Below the pieces are notes generated by a model that was not told the DNA's origin, made no database searches, and saw nothing but the letters and a program-made list of their open reading frames with translations. From the NCBI GenBank assembly GCA_026134085.1, contig JAOQIN010000011.1, positions 1 through 42,868 on the forward strand: a stretch of 42,868 nt of DNA, read 5' to 3'. A program made the translations under genes and the position numbers. Positions within the stretch are counted from its first letter, which is position 1. Each line of letters begins with the position of its first letter. The DNA is from Candidatus Methanoxibalbensis ujae. GTDB lineage: Archaea > Halobacteriota > Syntropharchaeia > Alkanophagales > Methanospirareceae. This document shows positions 8,913 through 17,188 of this stretch, one piece after another.

Positions 8913-9167
8913 TCACAGGAATGGAAACGCTGCCCCTTCTGCAACAACACTCTTCACCTCATTCACCTTCGCCTTGATCGTCGTCTCAACGAAGTTTGTG
9001 AGTGTGATCTGACTGAAAGGACAGCCCGCGCATGCTCCTCTCAGCCTCACACGAACAACACCGTCCTTGACATCCAAAAGCTCTATATCTCCGCCCTCCA
9101 TCGCGAGTATGGGCTTTATCTCGCTCTCAATCACCTCACGCACTCTTTCCTCCAGACTCCTTTCCAT
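8913..9167 (-). CDS. NifU C-terminal-domain (Nfu-type) Fe-S scaffold protein
   Basis: The protein of about 84 residues is essentially one Nfu domain. It opens RSLEERVREVIESEIKPIL, then EGGDIELLDVKDGVVRVRLRG, then the cluster-binding CAGC pair followed by PFSQITL, and a C-terminal helix. Two such subunits usually share one 4Fe-4S cluster through the CxxC and hand it to client proteins. An abundant set of Fe-S clients (Hdr operon, radical SAM) is encoded in the same window. The start chosen is the ATG before ERSLEERV. An upstream in-frame extension lacks conservation. The same strand continues into the zinc mini-protein and the ThiF-like gene after about 165 bp of repeat-rich DNA. Confidence 0.9.
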   Translation of the reverse strand: MERSLEERVREVIESEIKPILAMEGGDIELLDVKDGVVRVRLRGACAGCPFSQITLTNFVETTIKAKVNEVKSVVAEGAAFPFL

Positions 9168-9344
9168 ACAGCTCTTATTTATTGAGCGGCAATTTATAGG
9201 TTGGCAGTGTTTCTCCATCTGAGCTCGCAGAATGGCGCAGAATGGGAAGCATTATATATATGTGATATGTGATTGAGTGTGTGATATTGAGTATGTGACT
9301 GAGTATGTGATATGAGCGTGCTGTAAGCGATGATGATTTAAAAC

Positions 9345-10826
9345 ATGCGATCTCTTTCAATAAGGATGGATTTTGATGAGGAGATAAGGGCAGCAGCAGG
9401 GGTGATATTGGATAAAATAAGAAAGCATAATTTCGTGCGCATCTTCTCGCACTATGATGCTGATGGTCTGGCAGCTGCGGGCATCATGTGTAATGTGCTG
9501 TTTCGTATGGGCATACCTTTTCACACGAGCATAGTTCCGAAATTATCTCCTCACATGCTGCATGAGGAGGATGGCATGATATTCCTCTGTGATATGGGAA
9601 CCGCACATATAAACATGATATGGGAAACCCTCGGAGGAAGGGATGTCGTCGTCATAGACCATCATGAACCTCCAGTGAGCAGCATCTCAGCACATGAGCA
9701 GCAACACCTGGAACTGCCTCGGAAAGTGGTCTCATTGTTTGACATGGAAAGATCCTCCTCTCACAGCACTCTCACATACGATGACGCACGCACACGATCC
9801 GCGCTCATCCACATAAATCCAGTTCTCGCAGGGGATGATGACACCTCATGTGCGGCAAGTCTCACATACATGGTTGCAAGATATCTGACGGAAGATGGGA
9901 AAAAAGGCAACATAGACCTCGCAGGTCTCGCTATCGTAGGCGCACTCGGCGACTACCAGGAGATGAACCGCGGAATAAACAATCTTATCCTTGAGGAATC
10001 TCTCAAAGAAGGCGTGATATCAACGAGAAAAGGGCTGAAACTCGGCGACGGTGTGATAAAGGATGTGCTGCTTTATGCAACAGACCCCTATACAGAACTG
10101 ACAGGCTACCCTGACAGGATAGAGAAATTCATTCAGGACCTCGGACTGGACGCTCAAAAGAAAATGAGCGAACTGAGCGAGGAGGAACATCGGAAAATAG
10201 CCTCAGCACTCCTCTCCTCCCATACATCGTCATCAGATACAAAAAATGAGAACACACTCTTCGGAACAATATACATTCTGCATGAGGAAGTCGTGAAAAA
10301 CAGCTACGACCTGATGCGCATAATAGACACATGCGGAAGATTTGGAAAGGGAGGCATAGGCATCGCACTCTGCCTGCGTGATAATGGGATGCTTGATGAA
10401 GCTCTGAGATATTTAAGAAAATTTCAAGTAAAACTGATTACGGAATTGAAAAGAGCACGAGAAGATATACACGAAATGTCAGATATATATTATTTTTATG
10501 TTCGTGAGAGAGGGATAACTGGCACTCTGGCTGGTGTTCTCGCGAGATATATATTCACTGACAAACCTGTTATCGTGTTGAACAGGATAGGGAAACCGGA
10601 TGATGAGACCAAGGTATCTGCAAGATGTGGCAGTCATTTTAAAGGATCTGTTGATCTCGCGAGGGCAATTGAAATAGCATCAAAAAATGTGGGAGGATTC
10701 GGTGGGGGTCATCCAACTGCAGCAGGCGCTTCAATACCCGCAGGCACCGAGGATGAGTTTCTGTCGCTCATAAATCAGATAATCGGTGAGCAACGAAAAC
10801 AGTTCTTGCAGAAAGCCGTTAAGTAA
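9345..10826 (+). CDS. DHH-family phosphoesterase, archaeal RecJ/GAN-like
   Basis: The 493-residue protein has a DHH domain (FSHYDADGLAAAGI, VFLCDMG-type strand, and the name-giving VIDHHEPP) and later GALGDYQEMN. A C-terminal DHHA1 domain has GSHFKGSVDLARAIE and the glycine-rich GGFGGGHPTAAGAS. This is the layout of archaeal single-strand-specific exonucleases related to RecJ, including the GINS-associated nuclease GAN. It probably acts in DNA replication or repair, using Mn/Mg bound by the Asp and His motifs. The start is the first ATG. A second ATG 7 codons in (before DFDEEIRAAAG) is also possible. A TATATATA box lies about 90 bp upstream. Confidence 0.88.
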   Translation: MRSLSIRMDFDEEIRAAAGVILDKIRKHNFVRIFSHYDADGLAAAGIMCNVLFRMGIPFHTSIVPKLSPHMLHEEDGMIFLCDMGTAHINMIWETLGGRDVVVIDHHEPPVSSISAHEQQHLELPRKVVSLFDMERSSSHSTLTYDDARTRSALIHINPVLAGDDDTSCAASLTYMVARYLTEDGKKGNIDLAGLAIVGALGDYQEMNRGINNLILEESLKEGVISTRKGLKLGDGVIKDVLLYATDPYTELTGYPDRIEKFIQDLGLDAQKKMSELSEEEHRKIASALLSSHTSSSDTKNENTLFGTIYILHEEVVKNSYDLMRIIDTCGRFGKGGIGIALCLRDNGMLDEALRYLRKFQVKLITELKRAREDIHEMSDIYYFYVRERGITGTLAGVLARYIFTDKPVIVLNRIGKPDDETKVSARCGSHFKGSVDLARAIEIASKNVGGFGGGHPTAAGASIPAGTEDEFLSLINQIIGEQRKQFLQKAVK

Positions 10827-10930
10827 CGGACTGTGAGATGAATCGGGGGATCCATCCGGTCCCTATTGTTGCCTCACCTGCTTGTTATATGCTACGATGA
10901 TTATGTGTTTTTCGGATTACAATGCACTTC

Positions 10931-10979
10931 CAAAGACTGAGTCAGTTTCTACAATTTTGCAAAATTTCCTCAGTCTTTG
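10931..10979. terminator. nested inverted repeat after the DHH gene
   Basis: CAAAGACTGAG (10931-10941) and CTCAGTCTTTG (10969-10979) are perfect inverted copies. Between them lies a second 14-bp palindrome, AATTTTGCAAAATT (10953-10966). The structure sits about 100 bp after the DHH stop. It could be a 3'-end hairpin of that transcript or the end of a lost mobile element. The rest of 10827-11200 shows no gene. Confidence 0.45.
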
Positions 10980-11219
10980 ACAGATGGTCCATACTTTGGT
11001 TTCAGAATAATTTTTTCGTTCAATCTATTCTGCTTTATCTATCTTTTTCTGATTCTTTCATGTTTTTTAGTTTTTAAGTGTTTCTGTGTTTCTGTGCAGA
11101 AAAGAGATTATTGCGACGGGAGATGCTCTCCCAATCATTAAAGTCATATTCCGACCTCCGAACCTTCTTATTTGAACTGGATTCGGTTTTACTGCCCTCG
11201 CCACGCTTTCGCATGTTGA

Positions 11220-11985
11220 AACGGAAAGATAAAATTCAATATAGCACTCGGTGATGAGAGAATCGTTGAGAGTGCTGATGCAGTCTGGGATCTGGCATCA
11301 GAGGATGCCACTGGGGCACCGACAGTGCCTGGCAATGAAGCAGTGGCTGAGGAAGCTGTCACTTATAACCTATCTTTTGACCACCAATACGCCTGCTTGG
11401 TGATGTAATAGCCGATACCGTTTCTGACCTTAGATGCTGCTCGGCAGGATTGTGGGCAAGCGTTATGTTATGAGGATACCCTGACGTCTGCCTGAAAATG
11501 CTACTGAAATAATCAGTGGGCCGAGACAAAATATGAGGTTCTTGGATTTGATGACTCCGCCTTTTGAATGAAACCCTTGATTTCCGATGTGACTGTAACA
11601 AACATCACATTGACTTCAGCAACTGTAAACTGGGTCACAGATGAGACCGCCGACAGCCCGGTCAAATATGGAACAGAATCTGGAAACTACACACCAAATA
11701 CGATTCCACGAACCTCTCATAGAATCTGATAGGGCTCCTGCCCAATACTACTATATTGTTGTTATATTGTTGTGAACAGTTCGGATTTGAACAGGAATTC
11801 AAACGAAAGCGCAGGATACAATTTCACCACACATATAGACACCGCCATACACATCTGGATCAAAAGGCGCTTTGAATGCCCCTATACGAACATAACTGTT
11901 CATGTGTTTAACTGTTCATGTGTTGGTGCTGAGTCTGAGGTTAATTTGAGCACAGGGGTTAATTTGAGCACGATAACTGTGCCTT
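11220..11985 (+). pseudogene. broken gene for a fibronectin-III-like exported protein
   Basis: Coding pieces lie in different frames with stops between them. The clearest piece reads ISDVTVTNITLTSATVNWVT followed by DETADSPVKYGTESGNYT, a fibronectin type III module like those of archaeal surface proteins. It breaks at a TGA, and the expected end of the module (NSSDLNRNSNESAGYNFTTH) follows in a shifted frame after an 11-bp ATTGTTGTTAT-type duplication. An earlier piece (GDERIVESADAVWDLASEDA) precedes it. Two further tandem duplications occur near 11890-11980. This is a decayed surface-protein gene. Its original length is unknown. Confidence 0.6.
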
Positions 11986-12048
11986 TAGAAGGTGATCACC
12001 CCCGAGTTTTCACAACATTCTTTTTTCTTGCATTTCCCCTCTACAAAC

Positions 12049-13110
12049 ATGAAATTCAGCATAAATTGGAACATCACGAGGCGTTGCAATTTGAGGTGCA
12101 GGCACTGCTACTTTGAGGCTGGCGAGCCACAAGCCAACGAGCTGAGCACAGAAGAGGCACTCGCAGTCGTTGACGAGATTGCGAAGACCTTCGGCGGAGG
12201 GGACGAAGGAGGCGAAGCCAACGAGGACGCTTGCGGAGAAGTGCGTGTGACATTTGGCGGTGGCGAGCCTTTGCTGCGAGAGGACCTCTTTGAAATCCTC
12301 GCCTACGGTAAAGAGCGGGGTTTGAGCATGTCCTTAGCGACGAATGGCACGCTTCTTGACGAAGAGACGGCATACAAACTGCGAGAGAGTGGCGTATCTG
12401 AGGTGATTATTCCGATAGACGGCACGAAACGCACACACGACTGGCTGCGTGGCAAGAACTCCTTTGAGCGTGCTGTGAGAGCTGCGAAAGCATGCAGGAA
12501 GGCGGGGCTTCGCCTTGTAATTGACCCCTGCATATTGCGAGAGAACGAGGCGGAATTTACGCAGATTTTAGACATTGCTGAACGCTTGGGAGCATCGCAG
12601 GTCAGAATTTTCCACTTCATCTCGCTTGGTCGCGGCATTGATGCGAAAGAGAGTGAGCTGAGCGTTGAGGAATATGCAGCGAACTTACAACGCATATACG
12701 AGGAGCAGGTGAGGAGGCGAGGAATTGAAATCTGCACGACGCAGGCATGCCAGTACTGGGTGATCTTGCGCAGGAAAGCATCGCAGGGCGCTTTCGTCCC
12801 GGATTTCTTTTGGAACGAGACACCTGGATGCAGAGCAGGAATAAGCATGCTCTCAATTAAACCCAACGGGAATGTTGTTCCGTGTCCTCTGCTTGAAATC
12901 TGTGCGGGGAATGTGCGTGAAGAGAGCCTTCGCAGTATTTTGAAATCAGAAATTCTCTCAGCACTGAGGCGTAGAGCGGTGAAAGGTCGCTGCTCAATAT
13001 GCAAGCATCGTGAGATTTGCGGCGGATGCAGGGCAAGAGCATTCGTGAAAAGCGGAGACTTCCTCGCTGAAGACCCCCTGTGTGGTGATTTCTTCTTTGA
13101 GCAAGAATGA
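12049..13110 (+). CDS. radical SAM/SPASM protein resembling haem-synthesis AhbC/AhbD (NirJ-like)
   Basis: The protein opens FSINWNITRRCNLRCRHCY, which contains the CxxxCxxC cluster of radical SAM enzymes. It then has TFGGGEPLLRED and the LSMSLATNGTLL strand. Its C-terminal SPASM-like cysteine set runs GCRAGISML, VVPCPLLE, CAGNVREESL, CSICKHREICGGCRARAF and ending DPLCGDF. This C-terminus resembles NirJ/AhbC/AhbD, which decarboxylate sirohaem-derived porphyrins to make haem in archaea and sulfate reducers. A Gly/Glu-rich loop (around residues 50-65) is unusual. The start before FSINWNI matches the family, and the longer frame upstream only reads pseudogene sequence. The exact substrate is an inference supported by the cytochromes encoded nearby. 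Other SPASM enzymes such as peptide maturases remain possible. Confidence 0.8.
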   Translation: MKFSINWNITRRCNLRCRHCYFEAGEPQANELSTEEALAVVDEIAKTFGGGDEGGEANEDACGEVRVTFGGGEPLLREDLFEILAYGKERGLSMSLATNGTLLDEETAYKLRESGVSEVIIPIDGTKRTHDWLRGKNSFERAVRAAKACRKAGLRLVIDPCILRENEAEFTQILDIAERLGASQVRIFHFISLGRGIDAKESELSVEEYAANLQRIYEEQVRRRGIEICTTQACQYWVILRRKASQGAFVPDFFWNETPGCRAGISMLSIKPNGNVVPCPLLEICAGNVREESLRSILKSEILSALRRRAVKGRCSICKHREICGGCRARAFVKSGDFLAEDPLCGDFFFEQE

Positions 13111-13111
13111 A

Positions 13112-13345
13112 TCACCTACAGACCTTTCTATATCTACCGGGCTCTTCTCACCTTTCACAATAAGCTCACCTGTCAGTTCAATGTAATCAATATCTCTCTC
13201 ATTTAAGAGAGATCTTCTTCCGCTATGCCCAAACGGATTTTATATTATTCTCAACTTTGCTTCACTTGCTATGATCTTTCCGTCTTCATTATATTTTAAG
13301 CTCCATTCTCGCTGCACCTGGAAAGGGCATCCTTGGTGGTATGTC
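13112..13345 (-). pseudogene. remnant coding sequence of unknown identity
   Basis: On the minus strand one frame reads QREWSLKYNEDGKIIASEAK, a stop, then RRSLLNERDIDYIELTGELI and KGEKSPVDIERSVGDSF. It looks like real protein sequence, but there is no start and there is an in-frame stop. It follows the 161-residue exported gene on the same strand and runs to the very end of the radical SAM gene on the other strand. It is probably the tail of a degraded gene, and I do not recognise the family. Confidence 0.4.
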
Positions 13346-13356
13346 TTTTTATGTAT

Positions 13357-13842
13357 TTATTCCTCATTTTCATATCTCACACTCCAAATGGTAATTCTCA
13401 TCGGCAGAACAGGACCCAACTCATATTTCACTTTAAAAACCTGCCCAGGCTTAAGGTATAATACATAGCTAGGTCCTTCAGACACATATTCGGGCCATAG
13501 CCACCATGTTCCATTCTTCTCATCCCAATATTTGACATTTTGGAAATCCCCATAGATATTGTCCTTCCATGTAGCAATCACGGGATATTGACGGTCATTT
13601 CTCAGGTAAAACACTATGGTGTCCATCCTTTTCCGCTTTATTTCTTCCCAATTGATTTCTAAAAGTGGACGTGTGCAAGTTTCATCCTGCCATGCACTGA
13701 TATTCCCGTCGGTTATTATTAGCATCTGGTAGATTCTGGCCGGTTCATAGATTCTGGCGGGTTCAGGAGGGTGGTAGATGAAAAAGAAAGAAATTATCAC
13801 CATTATTACTACCGCCAACAATACTTTTTCCCGCATTCTCAT
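13357..13842 (-). CDS. small membrane-anchored or exported protein, unknown function
   Basis: The 161-residue protein has an N-terminal hydrophobic segment (VLLAVVIMVIISFFFIYH) that would anchor or export it. A tandem EPARIYEPARIY follows, encoded by an 18-bp duplication with one mismatch. The remaining domain of about 115 residues is rich in Trp and Tyr and looks like a beta-rich extracytoplasmic fold. The start is preceded by GTGAGGTAA. No family is recognised. Confidence 0.65.
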   Translation of the reverse strand: MRMREKVLLAVVIMVIISFFFIYHPPEPARIYEPARIYQMLIITDGNISAWQDETCTRPLLEINWEEIKRKRMDTIVFYLRNDRQYPVIATWKDNIYGDFQNVKYWDEKNGTWWLWPEYVSEGPSYVLYLKPGQVFKVKYELGPVLPMRITIWSVRYENEE

Positions 13843-14040
13843 TTACCTCACCACCACCTCTTCAACTCAACACATTGCTTGAACTCCCTGCCTGCACTAC
13901 CATCGTCCTCTCTTCTCCTCTCCTCTTTAACCTCTCTATACAAAATAAAACTCGTCGAACGATAGAGGATGAGTGTGGGAATGACGGGCTAAATACTGAA
14001 ACGACTGTCTCCAACGTCGGTTTATGTGAATGTTATCATC

Positions 14041-14916
14041 TCAGCATCCTGAGGAGTAGGAGCACCTATTGTTAATTTTACATTTTCGTACTTCAGCATC
14101 CCAGCCCATAGCGTTCCAAGAGTGTTCAACTTCACGAGCCTTCTCCTCACTTTCAACGAGTGCAACATAAGAAGGACCTGTTCCTGAGAGAGAGACGCCT
14201 TTCACGCCGCATTCAAGCGCAACGAGCATTGGCTCAGCTGAGAATCCGAGGGCTGCTGTGTATAAGAAGCCGTTGAGCGTCATCGCTTCTTCATATTTTC
14301 CGTGAAGTGCATCCTCAAATGCCTTTTCAACCCAATTGGCGATCGTTCTTGCACGAAGCACATTCGTCTCTGCGGTGAAAGCCCTCTCGTGAGGAATGAG
14401 CACCACCGCCGTAAATTCATGCTCATCCCTGCGCAAGAGCTGCATTTGCCTGTTGTCCGTCACAACGAATCCGCCGAGCATTGAGGCGCAAGCATCGTCA
14501 AACGCACCCGTGATAGAGACGCCGACTTCCTTTGCGACAATCGCTCCCAATCTGATGGCATCAAGCACATCAATATCGCACCCGATGGCGTCAAGTGTCG
14601 CAACAATGACAGCGTTCGCAGCTGCACTGCTGCTTTTGAGCCCGCTTCCCATTGGAATCTCGCTACTCGTCCTCACAAATGCGGAGAGCTTGATGCCGAA
14701 TTTCCGCAGAACCTCCCCAACACAACGCTCTATCAGCCTGGTGTCAGCATTTTGAAAGCCTGAGACCTCACAGTGTATCCCATGCATGTCCTCACCCACC
14801 TCCACCTCCGCATGCGTCCACATGTCTATGCCAAAAGCAGCGCCTCTGTATGTGGCGATCGCATTTATTATTGTTCCCGCACCGCTCGCTCTCCCATATC
14901 CCTTCCTCCTCACCAT
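14041..14916 (-). CDS. aroK: shikimate kinase, archaeal GHMP type
   Basis: The 291-residue protein is a GHMP-superfamily kinase unrelated to bacterial AroK. It begins GYGRASGAGTIINAIATYRG. The ATP-binding glycine/serine loop is PMGSGLKSSSAAANA (residues 88-102), and the C-terminal GHMP motif is VSLSGTGPSYVAL. The GRASGAGT start and KSSSAAANA are hallmarks of archaeal shikimate kinase. It phosphorylates shikimate in aromatic amino-acid synthesis, in line with trpA further along. The start codon lies in one arm of a 13-bp perfect inverted repeat (listed separately), with GGGG just upstream as the ribosome site. Confidence 0.93.
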   Translation of the reverse strand: MVRRKGYGRASGAGTIINAIATYRGAAFGIDMWTHAEVEVGEDMHGIHCEVSGFQNADTRLIERCVGEVLRKFGIKLSAFVRTSSEIPMGSGLKSSSAAANAVIVATLDAIGCDIDVLDAIRLGAIVAKEVGVSITGAFDDACASMLGGFVVTDNRQMQLLRRDEHEFTAVVLIPHERAFTAETNVLRARTIANWVEKAFEDALHGKYEEAMTLNGFLYTAALGFSAEPMLVALECGVKGVSLSGTGPSYVALVESEEKAREVEHSWNAMGWDAEVRKCKINNRCSYSSGC

Positions 14917-15016
14917 TTCCCCTATCTATACGACAGGGCGAACAAGATGCATAGTGCAATGGTGCCTCAGGCAGATCAGAAGTCAGCAGATCAAAAGGAT
15001 CAGAGATAGGGGAAAT
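14915..15016 (-). promoter_or_regulatory. 13-bp inverted repeat that would pair with the aroK start region
   Basis: ATTTCCCCTATCT (14915-14927 on plus) and AGATAGGGGAAAT (15004-15016) are perfect reverse complements 76 bp apart. Read as mRNA from the minus strand, the upstream arm would pair with the arm that carries the GGGG ribosome site and the first two bases of the aroK AUG. Folding would hide the start. This suggests translational control. No aptamer is recognised. Confidence 0.5.
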
Positions 15017-15231
15017 AAGTAATTGATTTGATTTTTTATTATTATTGTTATGATAGTTTTATTTTTAAATAGAAGAAAAATGTAAAAAAAATATAAAATG
15101 CTTGGCTCCTCTCACTCAGTTTGTTTATATTGCATGCGATTTTCCCGTCCGATGCTTGCGGCATCAAATCAGGCATCCAATCAAATTCATCGGAGAATTG
15201 CCTTCTCCTCTTTTCATTGAGCTCCTTTTCT
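15017..15231. other. intergenic, AT-rich, no gene seen
   Basis: The left half (15017-15105) is strongly AT-rich with T- and A-runs, suited to an archaeal promoter for aroK and to a T-rich stop for transcription coming from the left. The right half holds no recognisable coding sequence. It includes direct copies of GATGCTTGCGGCATC-like and GGCATCCAATC-like words. Confidence 0.4.
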
Positions 15232-15585
15232 CTAAATTTCTATGCAATTTTTCCAGAGGCCGTGCAGGTTGCAATATGCGAGTGCGCAGAACGCTTTAAA
15301 TTCTTTCACGGGCACCTGGAACCTCACATTCGGGTTCGTATATGTTGGTGCCAGCTCCACTCTCCCGATATCAACAACCTGCCCATCACGCTTCACACCA
15401 TATAGCTCTATCCACTTTATGTGGTGCTCCACTGTGTTCGGATGCGGCACCTCTTTGCCGACAACAATGCGCACCACATCCACATCCTCTCTTCCTCGCC
15501 CCTTTCCAACTTCAATATGCGGAACATGCTTCTCCTTACCTTCCGCCTCTTCTCCTCTCAACAATTCTCCAAATTCCATTTCCAT
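15232..15585 (-). CDS. superoxide reductase (neelaredoxin / class II, desulfoferrodoxin family)
   Basis: The 117-residue protein carries the whole Fe(His)4Cys centre: EKHVPHIE (His20 with Lys19 beside it), EVPHPNTVEHHIKWIE (His48, His54/55) and CNLHGLW (Cys105, His108). It lacks the N-terminal desulforedoxin domain of class I enzymes. It reduces superoxide to hydrogen peroxide using rubredoxin-type donors, protecting an anaerobe from oxygen. The start is preceded by AAAGGAGGTAGG, a very strong ribosome site. It lies between pdxS and aroK on the same strand. Confidence 0.95.
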   Translation of the reverse strand: MEMEFGELLRGEEAEGKEKHVPHIEVGKGRGREDVDVVRIVVGKEVPHPNTVEHHIKWIELYGVKRDGQVVDIGRVELAPTYTNPNVRFQVPVKEFKAFCALAYCNLHGLWKNCIEI

Positions 15586-15605
15586 TCCTACCTCCTTTCA
15601 CATAT

Positions 15606-15690
15606 CCGCTTCCTGTGCTCATATACCGATGCTCATCCACTGATGCTCATATACTGATATCCAACTTCATATACCGATATCCAACTGCGA
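15606..15690. repeat. degenerate short tandem repeats between pdxS and the superoxide reductase
   Basis: Units built on 'tgctcatataccga', 'tgctcatccactga', 'tgctcatatactga' and 'tatccaacttcatatacc' follow each other, giving about five imperfect 14- to 20-bp copies. No coding role is evident. The pattern matches the many short tandem duplications elsewhere in the window. Confidence 0.55.
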
Positions 15691-15753
15691 TGATGATGCT
15701 GCGTTTGCCGGGCGCTCTCTGTTTTTTTCTCTCCTTCCACCCAACTGCGGCCG

Positions 15754-16731
15754 TCAGATTCCCCTCACCTGCATATGCTCCTCAGGCTCTGATATGCCGC
15801 TCATCGCATCTCCCAATCCCTTTGAAATCTCAGCGATTTCCTTCGCATCGTCGTAATGATGGACTGCATCCACTATGGCACGGGCATATCCCTCAGGATT
15901 CGCGGATTTGAATATGCCCGAACCAACAAAAACTCCGTCTGCTCCGAGTTTCATCATTAATGCAGCGTCTGCAGGAGTTGCTATACCTCCAGCTGCAAAG
16001 TTGACAACAGGAAGCCTTCCAATCTTCTTCACTTCCAACAGCACATTATGTAATCCATCTGCAATTTCCTCAATCGTGAATCCCTCAAACACTCCCGCCT
16101 TCAAAGAAGTTCCCAGCTCCCCGCATACTATATCAGCAATTTTCCTGTAGGAATTCGCATATCTCTCCGCGACTGCATGTATCTCATAATCATCCATTGA
16201 ACCTATCATCTCTATTGCGAAATTTATCATACGCATGTGCTTAACTGCCTCAACCACATTTCCTGTGCCGGCTTCTCCCTTGGTTCTGATCATAGCCGCT
16301 CCTTCCCATATTCTCCTTACTGCCTCTCCGAGAGAGCGAGCGCCACAGACAAAAGGAACCTTGAACTTCTTTTTGTATATGTGGAAAAATTCATCAGCTG
16401 GAGTCAGGACTTCTGATTCGTCTATCATGTCAACGCCCAAGGCTTCAAGAGCAACAGCCTCCGCAACATGACCTATGCGGCACTTCGCCATCACCGGTAT
16501 TGTCACTGCATCCATTATCTCAACGATTTTCTCAGGATCTGCCATTCTCGCAACACCTCCTTCCGCTCTTATGTCAGCCGGAACCATATGAAGAGCCATA
16601 ACTGCTACCGCTCCTGCATCCTCCGCTATTTCAGCCTGCGATGCGTTCGTGACATCCATGATGACTCCGCCCTTCTGCATCTTCGCAAATCCTCGCTTCA
16701 CCAAATCCGTCCCGAACATAAATTCGTCCAT
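15754..16731 (-). CDS. pdxS: pyridoxal 5'-phosphate synthase lyase subunit
   Basis: The sequence is a highly conserved TIM barrel: [20 protein letters not shown], then [15 protein letters not shown], the lysine strand [26 protein letters not shown], the second active-site region [20 protein letters not shown] and the C-terminal [16 protein letters not shown] with [10 protein letters not shown]. PdxS builds PLP from ribose 5-phosphate, glyceraldehyde 3-phosphate and ammonia supplied by the glutaminase PdxT, which is not in this window. The ATG before DEFMFGTD has GAGGAGG upstream. A longer upstream frame adds 32 unrelated residues and is rejected. Confidence 0.97.
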   Translation of the reverse strand: MDEFMFGTDLVKRGFAKMQKGGVIMDVTNASQAEIAEDAGAVAVMALHMVPADIRAEGGVARMADPEKIVEIMDAVTIPVMAKCRIGHVAEAVALEALGVDMIDESEVLTPADEFFHIYKKKFKVPFVCGARSLGEAVRRIWEGAAMIRTKGEAGTGNVVEAVKHMRMINFAIEMIGSMDDYEIHAVAERYANSYRKIADIVCGELGTSLKAGVFEGFTIEEIADGLHNVLLEVKKIGRLPVVNFAAGGIATPADAALMMKLGADGVFVGSGIFKSANPEGYARAIVDAVHHYDDAKEIAEISKGLGDAMSGISEPEEHMQVRGI

Positions 16732-16923
16732 CGCTCTATTATTCCTCCTCAAAATAAAAAGAGCTTGTGGTGAGAAGCGCTTGCAACAGCACCTGTGGAA
16801 TGACTGTGGTGTCAGGGACGCAGACAAAAAAGCAAAGACAAATGCGGAAAGACATGCACAAATGCGATAAACCTTAACACCTTTTATCTCCTCTACATAT
16901 TCTCAAAGCATTTTAAAATATAC

Positions 16924-16939
16924 TTCACAATATTGTGAA
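16924..16939. promoter_or_regulatory. 16-bp perfect palindrome, candidate operator
   Basis: TTCACAATATTGTGAA is a perfect dyad in the intergenic region between the divergent pdxS and the first multihaem cytochrome gene. It is the size of a site for a homodimeric winged-helix or Fur-like regulator. It lies about 190 bp from the pdxS start and 250 bp from the cytochrome start. No regulator is assigned. Confidence 0.45.
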
Positions 16940-17135
16940 ATTTTTTTGAGATATAAAATGCATTCAGAAGGCATGATAAATCAAATTTTTTGCATTAAAT
17001 TGTGCACATCTTTTCAATATTTGTGTTTATTTGAATGTTATTCGCTTGCGATTGCATATTTTTGTTCATCCGCAGTGAGGGAAAAAATGAGAGACCTCGC
17101 TTACTGTTTTTATTTTATACTCATATTGGAAAAAA

Positions 17136-17188
17136 CCGAAAATATTTTTATGTGCAATCACCTACATATGAATGGAGGTGATACCTGA
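17136..17188 (+). promoter_or_regulatory. promoter and ribosome site of the first multihaem cytochrome
   Basis: An archaeal TATA-like box (AAATATTTTTATG, around 17138-17152) is followed about 20-25 bp on by the probable transcription start. The start codon is then preceded by GGAGGTGAT, an almost perfect anti-16S match. The combination suggests a strongly expressed gene. The box is judged by eye. Confidence 0.45.

Noticed and set aside
8385-9185. 266-codon plus-strand open frame across the ThiF start, zinc protein and NifU-like gene
   Set aside because: It covers three well-supported minus-strand starts and the simple repeat. The product is low-complexity Ser/Thr/His text.
12303-13115. 270-codon open frame antisense to the radical SAM gene
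   Set aside because: It mirrors a clearly coding gene with the complete radical SAM and SPASM motifs, and the antisense product has no motif or ribosome site.
15342-15911. 189-codon plus-strand open frame over the superoxide reductase and pdxS end
   Set aside because: It is antisense to two certain genes. The Pro/Ser/His-rich product is typical of a shadow frame.
16946-17188. 80-codon frame ending exactly at the first cytochrome start, with a short MNGGDT end
   Set aside because: It runs through the palindrome and promoter region and has a Cys/Phe-rich product without motifs. The TGA/ATG overlap looks like coincidence, though a tiny leader peptide cannot be excluded.
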